Source: Cellvibrionales bacterium UBA1854 (GTDB taxonomy: Bacteria; Pseudomonadota; Gammaproteobacteria; Pseudomonadales; Porticoccaceae). From it: DNA of 6,232 bases. The DNA is taken from NCBI GenBank assembly GCA_002338445.1, contig DDII01000065.1, positions 1-6,232 of the forward strand. Reading direction: 5' to 3'. Under the pieces are notes generated by a model, which was given only the letters and a program-made list of their open reading frames with translations, did no database searches and was not told the origin of the DNA. Every line of letters starts with the position of its first letter. The stretch's first letter is position 1. The translations under genes and the position numbers were made by a program. Positions 1-6,203 of the stretch are shown piece after piece.

Positions 1-392
1 ATTTCACTTAAACCAAAAAAATTCCAACTAGGAATACCGTCAACCGATTTTCCAATATATCCCGCTCCCAAAAAAGAACTTAAACCAAAACCGAAAATTG
101 TGAGAGCAAGTCCCGCAGCTACTTGATTTGCAAAAAACTGTAATACAATAACAGCAAACACTAGCGCAGCAACAATACCGGTAGTAGCGGCAGCAATTAA
201 TCCAAAAAACGCACTACCGCTCTCATAGGCGATGACGAACCCTGACACCGCGCCAAGCAACATCATTCCCTCTTGTCCTAGATTCAAAACACCTGATTTC
301 TCACATACTAATTCCCCGAGCGCCACCAATAACAACGGCGTACCTGCACGGATCGCAAGGAATATCATGGAAGAGATTATGTCTATGTCCAT
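1..392 (-). CDS. Nucleoside-type (BmpA/Nup family) ABC importer permease, N-terminal part, cut by window edge
   Basis: This is an inner-membrane permease subunit that would form half of the channel of an ABC importer for nucleosides or a related small solute. The visible 130 residues begin MDIDIISSMIFLAIRAGTPL and contain the family signature at about residues 30-50: a Gly-Glu-Leu (GEL) followed by SGVLNLGQEGMMLLGA. Hydrophobic helices follow, then a conserved NQVAAGLALTIFG stretch at about residues 89-101. This matches the second permease of BmpA-dependent systems (BPD_transp_2 family, NupQ/YufQ/PnrE-like). The start is the ATG directly after a strong ribosome binding site and fits the family's usual N-terminus. 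The frame is intact as far as the window goes; the C-terminal half lies to the left. The partner permease normally encoded just upstream is absent. The family assignment is secure; the substrate is inferred. Confidence 0.92.
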   Translation of the reverse strand, partial: MDIDIISSMIFLAIRAGTPLLLVALGELVCEKSGVLNLGQEGMMLLGAVSGFVIAYESGSAFFGLIAAATTGIVAALVFAVIVLQFFANQVAAGLALTIFGFGLSSFLGAGYIGKSVDGIPSWNFFGLSE

Positions 393-400
393 ATCACCTC
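393..400 (-). promoter_or_regulatory. Ribosome binding site of the permease
   Basis: The minus-strand bases GAGGTGAT sit immediately before the ATG and are an eight-base match to the complement of the usual 16S rRNA 3' end. The GAGG core is only four bases from the start, which is slightly short but workable. It decides the start at 392 over the internal ATG at codon 9, which has no such site. Confidence 0.7.
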
Positions 401-946
401 TAAAGCACACGTATCCAATGGTAAATTTGTAAATGTGTACGAATACGAAATTGAACTGTTATACCCTGTCTTTACAGAAAAGCTATTAAATTTAGAGACA
501 CGCTGATAGCACCCGGAGTGCATCATAATAAAAGAGCAGCCTAAATTTCTGAAAATAGATTTACCAAAAAAAAAGGTCTTGAAAAATCGTCTAAACACAT
601 CGCCTAAACCACATTTTTACTATAATGCGTCTTGCTGCCAAACAACAAGAAATTCGTTGCAAAATTCCAAGAATACGCGTCGATAAATTTAAATCGAAGA
701 AGAAGTGCTGCTGAATAATAAATTGACCCCATTGAGCTCCAGCTCTTAATATGATGCAAACAGCTGAAGGTCTTTTTTTTGCGCAAGCTTGAGACATCTT
801 TTAGCCTGCAGATCCCGAATATCTATAAACATCATCTGCAAACACTATCAAAAAATTAGTTTTAATACTTTATAACAATGAGACGAAAAGTTTGTTCTTA
901 TTAAGCGATTTGGGATCACCCTCGCTAATAAAAAATTAGGCGCGTC

Positions 947-994
947 GGGAGGCACAAAATGACATTACTGTGTAATCCTAAAAAAAAATACTAG
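947..994 (+). other. Orphan Shine-Dalgarno and 11-codon ORF
   Basis: GGGAGG at 947-952 lies six bases before an ATG at 959, the best plus-strand ribosome binding site in the window. The frame reads MTLLCNPKKKY and stops at 992-994, right after an A9 run at 980-988. One extra A in that run would carry the frame on for about 16 more codons. An imperfect hairpin (923-942, seven pairs with one bulged G and an A5 loop) lies just upstream. It may be the surviving 5' end of a dead gene, a short leader peptide, or chance. No target gene follows within 800 bases, so a leader peptide is unlikely. Confidence 0.25.
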
Positions 995-1552
995 CATGCT
1001 CATTGAAGTCATATGATAAAACTATCATCTTTCAAATTGATTAGCTGGTATTAAAATAAAGTGGTTTGAAACGAGTCTTTCAAACTAGCTGTAATTTCTA
1101 TCCAACGTGGACAGAGCACACGCGACTTGCGATCGAAAAATACTGCGATTTTCATGGTTGGCCCATGGGTGGCAAAAGAATCATTAGATGCACCAAACTC
1201 TATAATACCAGCATCGTTAACGATCCTCTGGTGTAAAGAGGTGAAAATAGTGCTGGATCAGGAAAACTCATCCGACGATGAAGAAAAGATAAGACATCGA
1301 GTTATGTGCCTCTGCCTACCGTATCGGCATCAGTCCTACGCCGCCTATCAAAAAAATGAAAGATGTAGATAGTTATGTCGTCTTAAACTGCTTCTATTAA
1401 AGAGAATTACATTTTTAACTTGTACAAGTCCTTGGAGGCGCAATCAAATTTTCTATAATGATCATTGGATCTAATACAATTCTTGATTTTAGCTTGGCTA
1501 TGTTGCCGTTGTTATTTTTAATTGAGCTACCTGCCCTTCTTAGGACTTAGTT

Positions 1553-1602
1553 GAGAGTTCAAAAGTTCAATCTGAACGTCTCAAAAGAACCCTTCATGGG
1601 TT
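1553..1602. repeat. Two small adjacent hairpins
   Basis: GAGAGTTCA at 1553-1561 can pair with TGAAC-G-TCTC at 1573-1582, with one bulged G. Alternatively GTTCA at 1565-1569 pairs with TGAAC at 1573-1577 around a three-base loop. AACCC at 1588-1592 pairs with GGGTT at 1598-1602 around TTCAT and is followed by only two more T residues. The second is terminator-like in shape but weak, and no gene ends just before it on the plus strand. Confidence 0.25.
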
Positions 1603-1897
1603 TTAGTGATAACTGTCCATAATTTTCCAATAAAAAACTCTAATCTTGTTTGAAAATCTGAGACATATTTGTAAATATCAAATAAGCAGCTGCATGTCTT
1701 TTTACTTTCAAAAACCAGCTACTGCTAGATAGTCCTTCAGAACTCAATCACTTCGCACAAAGATATTGATAGTGGGGAATTTTTTTTAAAACATATACTC
1801 TTAATAAAAAAAACAACCCTCGATGTTATCGCACGCCGGTATTAAACGTATCAGAATTATAGTAATAATTTTTCCAGTACAATATCATCTATCAAAA

Positions 1898-2470
1898 ATG
1901 AATGAGATTAAAACTAAAGAGCGTTATCAATTTTCGACCCGGTCTTTTACACTCGGTTTGATTATTGGAATACTCATCTCAGCAACTTTGCCAAGCTTCA
2001 TTTCAATAAGTACTGGTTCAACAAAACCAAAAATTTCGAAAAATAACCGACCGCCAAATATGCGTGCTTTACAGTTAGTCAGTGGTCCTGAAATTCAGAA
2101 ACACAATAAAAATCATTACCATCAAAATTTAAAAAAATTTGACTGTATCCAAATATCGCAATGGTATGAAACTGATAGAATGAATTTAAAACCAATCGAA
2201 CTCGGAAATGTTGTTTTAATATTCAATCCGAAAAATGAAACCGTTATTATTGGAAATCTCTCCGGTCTAAACTATGAAAAGCAGGGAGACACTATACAAT
2301 TTACCCGCGCTGCTAATCCTTTGGATAGGGTGCAATTTCGAGACTCCTTTACATTCAATAAAAGAACTGCCGCACTCACCCAAAAGATGAGTCTCTTAGG
2401 CGAGGACGGACAATATTTTACTGCCTACCTCGCCAAATATCGATGTGAAAAACTATTCACCATACGCTAA
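1898..2470 (+). CDS. Membrane-anchored protein of unknown function
   Basis: I do not recognise the family. From the ATG at 1898 the product is 190 residues. A charged, cytoplasmic-looking N-terminus (MNEIKTKERYQFSTR) is followed by one hydrophobic segment at about residues 18-38 (LGLIIGILISATLPSF). Then comes a polar Lys/Asn-rich linker and a compact C-terminal domain at about residues 80-188. That domain has exactly two cysteines, C83 (in KFDCIQIS) and C183 (in KYRCEK), near its two ends, which could form a periplasmic disulfide. An in-frame ATG at 1823 would add 25 residues. I prefer 1898 because it gives a standard signal-anchor layout, but neither start has a clear Shine-Dalgarno. The low-repeat, globular-looking C-terminal half argues for a real gene. 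It stands alone, with empty DNA on both sides. Confidence 0.62.
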   Translation: MNEIKTKERYQFSTRSFTLGLIIGILISATLPSFISISTGSTKPKISKNNRPPNMRALQLVSGPEIQKHNKNHYHQNLKKFDCIQISQWYETDRMNLKPIELGNVVLIFNPKNETVIIGNLSGLNYEKQGDTIQFTRAANPLDRVQFRDSFTFNKRTAALTQKMSLLGEDGQYFTAYLAKYRCEKLFTIR

Positions 2471-2505
2471 GATAAGTCACCGGTTTGTACTAGCCGAACC
2501 AGACC

Positions 2506-2548
2506 CGATAGTAAGGGATGATCGCTCACCGTAGTTAGCATCCTATCG
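2506..2548. repeat. Imperfect inverted repeat downstream of the anchored protein gene
   Basis: CGATA at 2506-2510 and GGATG at 2516-2520 can pair with CATCC at 2539-2543 and TATCG at 2544-2548. This gives ten pairs with a five-base bulge and an 18-base loop. It begins 36 bases after the stop at 2470 but has no T run, so it is not a standard intrinsic terminator. It may be chance. Confidence 0.2.
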
Positions 2549-2631
2549 CCCACAATCACAGAAAGTATACTCACAGCGAAAATGGTAATTTAAATGACAT
2601 CTGACGCTGAGGCCTTTGACCTTGAAGAAAT

Positions 2632-2799
2632 TTATTGGGCAATTTTTATCATGTTCTTACCGAAACGGCGGTGAGCCATCAACAATAGAACACCATCAGC
2701 CATACCATTCAATGCAAAAGTGTGGCCCAAAACTGGACGAATATCTTTTTTTTTCGAAACTATCAGTTAATTAATACTCTTTAGTGCAAAGGGACTACC
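2632..2799 (-). pseudogene. Decayed C-terminus of a zinc-type alcohol dehydrogenase / NADPH:quinone oxidoreductase
   Basis: Reading the minus strand from 2799 to the stop at 2632-2634 gives about 55 codons that match the C-terminal end of the medium-chain dehydrogenase/quinone oxidoreductase family. The segments are ALKSIN, a stop codon, LIVSKKKDIRPV, LGHTFALNGMADG, VLLLMAHRRFGKNMIKIAQ. The family pattern here is an ALR..VWPLI helix, then (K)IRPVI..TFPL..AAEAH..ME...HFGKIVL. The in-frame TAA at 2767-2769 falls about where the family has the VWPL tryptophan. Further upstream, a different minus-strand frame near 2879 reads GGSLELSSFNAY, which could be the degraded GFLGG region, but this is weak. 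The NAD(P)-binding and N-terminal domains are not found. An A9 run (T9 at 2746-2754 on plus) lies inside. The remnant must be non-functional. Confidence 0.72.
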
Positions 2800-3347
2800 T
2801 TAATTGAATCGAGGGTTAAAAGGTTTTATTACGGTTCGTTCTGGTAAGCATTAAAGCTAGACAATTCCAGTGAGCCACCAAGTTAGGTTCTGTAAAAAAT
2901 GTTTAGTATCAGATTAACGAACTAATCATATTAACAGGCAGCAACATGCTATGCTCCACCCTATCGTCTAAAAATAACCCAACTATTTAACTTTTAATTT
3001 ATCAATATTTAATTGATCAGGTATGCTCGATAAACTTAAGGGTTATTTGTCTTTAGTTTGGTCGACAAATATGAACTCCAGAGAAGAAACGGTCCGTAAT
3101 ACAATTCCTATCTAATTATATATCACTGTGCCTACAAGGCAACTCCTCAACAATAACATAATATAAATTTTTCGATATCCATGCGAAGTAAAAAGTATGT
3201 TGACCTACTTAAATAGATCTTTATATCGACCGTTTTTAAGTGTGCCCCCTAAGTACAAATGATATGCTGCTCACTTTTATATATGCGAATCACAGGGTAA
3301 GATATTTGGTCACATTTCTGCCTGAATGCAATTCGTCCAGTCTTTCG
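2800..3347. other. Region without a recognisable gene
   Basis: Both strands were read. Stops are frequent in all frames and no family was recognised, apart from the possible extra quinone oxidoreductase fragment near 2830-2880 on the minus strand. The stretch next to 3347 must hold the upstream control sequences of the esterase gene. Confidence 0.5.
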
Positions 3348-3353
3348 TATAAT
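3348..3353 (+). promoter_or_regulatory. Possible -10 box of the esterase gene
   Basis: A perfect TATAAT lies 24 bases before the ATG at 3377, which would place transcription start near 3360. No good -35 hexamer is seen at 16-18 bases spacing (AATGCA at 3325-3330 is poor), and no extended TG is present. The leader would be only about 17 bases and the AAAGAGG at 3356-3362 would lie at the very start of the transcript. In AT-rich DNA such a box can be chance. Confidence 0.35.
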
Positions 3354-3376
3354 AGAAAGAGGATAAAATATCTGTA

Positions 3377-4393
3377 ATGAAGGTCGTTAATAATTTTTAT
3401 TTGACCCCGATTCGCTTTTACGTGTTTTCTCTTTCGATGATTTTTATGGGAGGCTGCTCCCCCAAGGAGACGATTTTGGTCGATAACAAGCAAGATGGCA
3501 TCTTTCATCACATTGAATCTTTTGGGTCTGAATTTGTAGAAAATCGTCCTGTCGATATTTGGTTGCCAGGCGGGTATGAGAAGAATACAGAGCAACGATA
3601 TTCAGTGATGTATCTTCATGATGGGCAATTTATGTTTGATAACGCCGCCTCACCAATGAATAGAGGTATTTTTATGAAGCTTTATGCAATCTATCTAAAA
3701 TTACGGTATGGAACCGGTTTATTTTGGGATGTGGATAAAATAGCTAGTCAGCTTATCAAAGCTGAGAAAATTGATCCGGTCATTTTTGTTTCAGTTTGGA
3801 ACTTAGCTGGAACAAGACGCCGAGCAGAATACATGCCACAGAAAATGATAACTGAGCAAATTGCGACCGAATTTCTGCACAAAGAATCAGACATTAGAAT
3901 CCAAGAAATTACCTCAGATAAATACTTGAGTTTTTTGGTGAAAGAACTAAAACCATACGTTGATAAAAATTACAGAACAAAATCTGATCAGAAAAATACT
4001 TTTATTATGGGATCAAGCATGGGAGGAATGATTTCTGCATATGCGATCTCTGAGTATCCCAAGATTTTTGGTGGAGCAGCTTGTCTGTCAACTCACTGGA
4101 ACTTAGGAGGCGATGCTGTAACAACCTGGTATGAAGATCACTGGCCGTCGGCCGGAGAACATCTTCTTTATTTTGATAGAGGTACTGAAAGCTATGATGC
4201 GAATTATGGTCATGGCCAAGCACTTATGGATTCGATCATGGAAAAAAAAGGTTTTACCAGAGATTTGGACTGGAAAAGTCTTATTTTTCAAGGCGAAAGC
4301 CATACCCCGACCGCCTGGAAGGGTCGATTACATATACCTCTAGAGTTTTTACTAGGTGTAAAAAAAACTAATTTGCCAAGTCCAATCAAATAA
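3377..4393 (+). CDS. Lipoprotein alpha/beta-hydrolase, putative esterase family
   Basis: A serine hydrolase of the putative esterase family (PF00756; relatives include esterase D and the siderophore esterases Fes/IroE), 338 residues and intact. The N-terminus has a basic start, a hydrophobic core (FYVFSLSMIFMGG) and a lipobox-like MGGC with lipidated Cys27. Ser28 at +2 would favour outer-membrane sorting under the E. coli rule. The fold is marked by VMYLHDGQFMFD at 77-88, the oxyanion-region motif of the family. VSVWNLAGTRRRAEYMPQK follows at 139-156. The nucleophile elbow is GSSMGG at 212-217 with Ser214. A probable acidic residue is Asp267 (YFDRGTESYD) and the probable catalytic histidine is His309 (GESHT). 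The ATG at 3377 gives the full signal peptide; AAAGAGG is 14 bases away, rather far. The substrate cannot be told. It lies alone, upstream of a dehydrogenase on the same strand. Confidence 0.9.
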   Translation: MKVVNNFYLTPIRFYVFSLSMIFMGGCSPKETILVDNKQDGIFHHIESFGSEFVENRPVDIWLPGGYEKNTEQRYSVMYLHDGQFMFDNAASPMNRGIFMKLYAIYLKLRYGTGLFWDVDKIASQLIKAEKIDPVIFVSVWNLAGTRRRAEYMPQKMITEQIATEFLHKESDIRIQEITSDKYLSFLVKELKPYVDKNYRTKSDQKNTFIMGSSMGGMISAYAISEYPKIFGGAACLSTHWNLGGDAVTTWYEDHWPSAGEHLLYFDRGTESYDANYGHGQALMDSIMEKKGFTRDLDWKSLIFQGESHTPTAWKGRLHIPLEFLLGVKKTNLPSPIK

Positions 4394-4461
4394 TTCGTCA
4401 TAACAAATGCATAACCAGTAATATCTTCAATTCCCCAAAACACTAAACTATACTCATCACG

Positions 4462-4482
4462 TTAGTCTAAAAATTAGATTAA
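4462..4482. repeat. Short AT-rich inverted repeat after the esterase gene
   Basis: TTAGTCTAA at 4462-4470 and TTAGATTAA at 4474-4482 form a nine-pair stem with one G-T pair and an AAA loop. It lies 69 bases after the esterase stop. It has no GC core and no following T run on the plus strand, so it is at best a weak terminator. Confidence 0.25.
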
Positions 4483-4633
4483 AAAAGCCACAGAACTTCC
4501 ATATATCATAGAAAATTTAGCTGATGAGCTAGAAGTTTGGATGCCGAGTTTAAAGATTAAGGTCGGCCAGCAAAGTCAATATACTGACTCTGCTCTGTCT
4601 GCTGCTGGGATAGATAAGAAGTGGATGTTATAA
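4478..4633 (+). pseudogene. Headless C-terminal remnant of an unidentified protein
   Basis: An open frame of 51 codons begins right after an in-frame TAG at 4475-4477 and ends at TAA 4631-4633. It reads TELPYIIENLADELEVWMPS, LKIKVGQQSQYTDSALS, AAGIDKKWML. The composition looks like genuine protein: a helix with regular acidic and hydrophobic spacing, then a polar turn and a short C-terminal helix. There is no start codon before the ATG at codon 22 (4541) and no Shine-Dalgarno there, so a complete gene is unlikely. The stop is 15 bases before the dehydrogenase ATG, the spacing expected of neighbouring operon genes. The likely story is that the 5' part was deleted and the 3' end remains. I do not recognise the family. 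A short functional ORF starting at 4541 (30 residues) is possible but less likely. Confidence 0.4.
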
Positions 4634-4648
4634 AAATGGTCTTGAAAA

Positions 4649-5650
4649 ATGTTTAAAGTAGGAATTATTGGAATCGGCTATATTGGCAATGTTCATATAG
4701 AAAAGTTCGCTAGTATCGATGACGTATGCGTTGAAGCGATCTCTGATATTAATTTGGTTAGACTGCGGAAGGCAAAGCAAAAATTTAATATTAACACTAC
4801 TTACTTTGATCACCGGGGTTTGCTTGAAAAGGAGGCCTTAGACTTAGTTGTCATATGTGTCGCCAATCATCTTCATCGTAACCTAACAATTGAGGCTTTG
4901 GACCTTGGTCACAATGTGTTGTGTGAAAAACCAATGGCGCTGACTCTGGATGATGCAAGGGCAATGATTGAGGCATCAAAACGAAATAAAAAATCTCTCC
5001 TTATTGTTAATAACTTCAAATGGGATTTCCTAAATCCATTAATTTTCCAGATGAAAAGTTTGATTGATTCGGGGTGGTTTGGGCGAATTTATCACATTAG
5101 ATTAAATCGAATTCGAAGTAAGACATTCCCTTTAAATGATCACTCCCGATGGAACCTTGATTCCAAACAATCAGGCGGGGGTGTATTAATAGATCTTGGA
5201 CCACATATAATCGATTTGGGAATGTGGCTTGCATCAGATTACAAAGTTAGTGCAGTCTTCGGGACTGCTGACAAGGGACTATTGAAGTTGGATAACATAG
5301 ATGACTTTGCATCAGGTATTATTAAGCTAAGGTCAGGCATTGCACTCCAGATAGATCTCTCTTGGAGCTCTCATCATAAACCGTCATGGAAAATAGACAT
5401 ATACGGAGATAAAGGTGGTGCATCATTGAGCCCCAACAAAGTTGATCATGAGAACTTTATGTTATTCAGATTAGAAAATAGTGAATTGAAACGTAAACAT
5501 TTGAGCAAGAATTTTTTGAAAATTACCAATGAAAAATCGCTACAAGAGCATGTTGTGTCATGCATAAAGCGCAACGTGGCGTCCGATTGCTCTGCTGAGA
5601 ATGCTTATGCAGTCTTGGAGACTATATTGCGATGGTACGAGTCAGCTTAG
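4649..5650 (+). CDS. Gfo/Idh/MocA family NAD(P)-dependent dehydrogenase
   Basis: A cytoplasmic oxidoreductase that moves hydride between NAD(P) and a hydroxyl of a sugar, inositol or related polyol, 333 residues, normal for the family and intact. The N-terminal Rossmann domain begins with VGIIGIGYIGNVH (residues 4-16, GxGxxG loop) and an Asp (ISD, residue 33) at the end of the second strand. VVICVANHLH follows at 67-76. The key motif is CEKPMALT at 92-99 with catalytic Lys94. The second domain carries SGGGVLIDLGPHIIDLGMWL at 175-194 with Asp182, His186 and Asp189, the family's substrate/catalytic histidine region. A TGA lies in frame two codons before the ATG, so this is the first possible start; no clear Shine-Dalgarno is seen. 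The headless ORF ending 15 bases upstream may be a former operon partner. The substrate cannot be predicted from one sequence. Confidence 0.95.
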   Translation: MFKVGIIGIGYIGNVHIEKFASIDDVCVEAISDINLVRLRKAKQKFNINTTYFDHRGLLEKEALDLVVICVANHLHRNLTIEALDLGHNVLCEKPMALTLDDARAMIEASKRNKKSLLIVNNFKWDFLNPLIFQMKSLIDSGWFGRIYHIRLNRIRSKTFPLNDHSRWNLDSKQSGGGVLIDLGPHIIDLGMWLASDYKVSAVFGTADKGLLKLDNIDDFASGIIKLRSGIALQIDLSWSSHHKPSWKIDIYGDKGGASLSPNKVDHENFMLFRLENSELKRKHLSKNFLKITNEKSLQEHVVSCIKRNVASDCSAENAYAVLETILRWYESA

Positions 5651-5746
5651 ACAAAACTTTATTTAAGCCAATTTTTTCCTCCTAAATGCATGCTTATCCG
5701 AAAAAAGTCTAAGAACCTTCGTGAAATGTTATGCGGAAGACTAAAA

Positions 5747-6122
5747 CTACTCTTGTGGATCCTCGGTGTTGACAGAACATCCTCCATGCCTGAAAGGGTG
5801 TTCTTGACAACCAGGTGAAGACTGAACGAGCTGTGAAAAGATTTTGATCTTCACGTTTGCATCACCACCGGGGTCGTTAATGTAATTAAGTGTCCAATTC
5901 AAGCTGGCAATTGAAAGCTGATCAGGTAGCTTACTGATTAAAACTGACCGATTGTTATTAAACCGAGTCATCTCAGCATTAAATTCGGGCTTCTTTTTTT
6001 TAGCGACGTATGGCTCTCTCTGTAACCTTAAACCGACTGGAAACGTCCCTTGTGGTGAAACCAGCGGTCATTATTTGATCTGTTTTGTAGAGATTGTTGG
6101 CATCCACCAATGTCCACATCAT
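5747..6122 (-). pseudogene. Probable frameshifted gene of unknown function with a Cys/His motif
   Basis: Two overlapping minus-strand frames look protein-like. Frame A, open from 6203 to the stop at 6000-6002, reads through VPVFVMMWTLVDANNLYKTD (ATG at 6122). Frame B, open from about 6074 to the TAG at 5747-5749, reads PLVSPQGTFPVGLRLQREPY, VAKKKKPEFNAEMTRF and onward. Its end is GCQEHPFRHGGCSVNTEDPQE split as GCQEHPFRHGGC then SVNTEDPQE. Frame B's only ATG is at 5971, which would discard its better-looking first part. A single-base frameshift between about 6000 and 6074 would join A to B, and the T8 run at 5994-6001 is an indel-prone spot. The end has Cys-x2-His-x3-His-x2-Cys, a plausible metal site. 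Frame A could instead be read as a helix-turn-helix (TTRDVSSRFKVTERAIRR). I do not recognise the family. The tRNA end lies immediately upstream, and the gene converges on the dehydrogenase. Confidence 0.45.
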
Positions 6123-6203
6123 AACGAAAACGGGAACAATTCGGAATTTGCACCAACAAATATTTAATTTATCGATAACTATCAATATCTTATATGCAAA
6201 CAA

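Larger units (their letters stand above)
401..1822. other. 1.4 kb region without an intact gene
   Basis: No frame longer than about 80 codons occurs on either strand, and none of the short ones resembles a known family with confidence. The stretch directly upstream of the permease (401-800) was read on the minus strand for a decayed partner permease or ATPase; nothing recognisable was found. Scattered hints of former coding include a strong Shine-Dalgarno with an 11-codon ORF at 947-994, a 68-codon minus-strand open stretch at 1051-1257, a hydrophobic plus-strand open stretch at 1419-1550 and small hairpins at 1553-1602. A9 runs at 566-574 and 980-988 and T8 runs at 773-780 and 1780-1787 fit neutral decay. 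The most likely reading is eroded former genes. Confidence 0.6.

Noticed and set aside
232..432. Plus-strand ORF of 66 codons.
   Set aside because: It lies antisense to the secure permease gene and is a shadow of it.
383..797. Minus-strand open frames of 60-71 codons at 383-598, 591-797 and 604-786.
   Set aside because: They overlap each other or the permease start, have no ribosome sites and resemble no family, including the missing partner permease.
1127..1372. Plus-strand ORF of 81 codons.
   Set aside because: It has no Shine-Dalgarno and no family resemblance, and the opposite strand over part of it looks slightly more protein-like. Not called as a gene.
1557..1568. GTTC repeats resembling an alphaproteobacterial LexA box.
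   Set aside because: The two GTTC units are four bases apart, whereas that operator needs seven, and no SOS gene follows.
1766..1799. Possible promoter (TTGATA at 1766-1771, TATACT at 1794-1799) before the anchored-protein gene.
   Set aside because: The spacing of 22 bases is outside the usual 16-18, and such hexamers are common in AT-rich DNA.
3290..3595. Minus-strand ORF of 101 codons.
   Set aside because: More than two thirds is antisense to the esterase gene, and the product has no recognisable features.
575..4650. A 13-base direct repeat, GGTCTTGAAAAAT, at 575-587 and 4638-4650.
   Set aside because: One such match is expected by chance in 6 kb of AT-rich sequence, and the flanks do not match.
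5952..6167. Plus-strand ORF of 71 codons near the right end.
   Set aside because: It is antisense to the better supported minus-strand frames and has no ribosome site.
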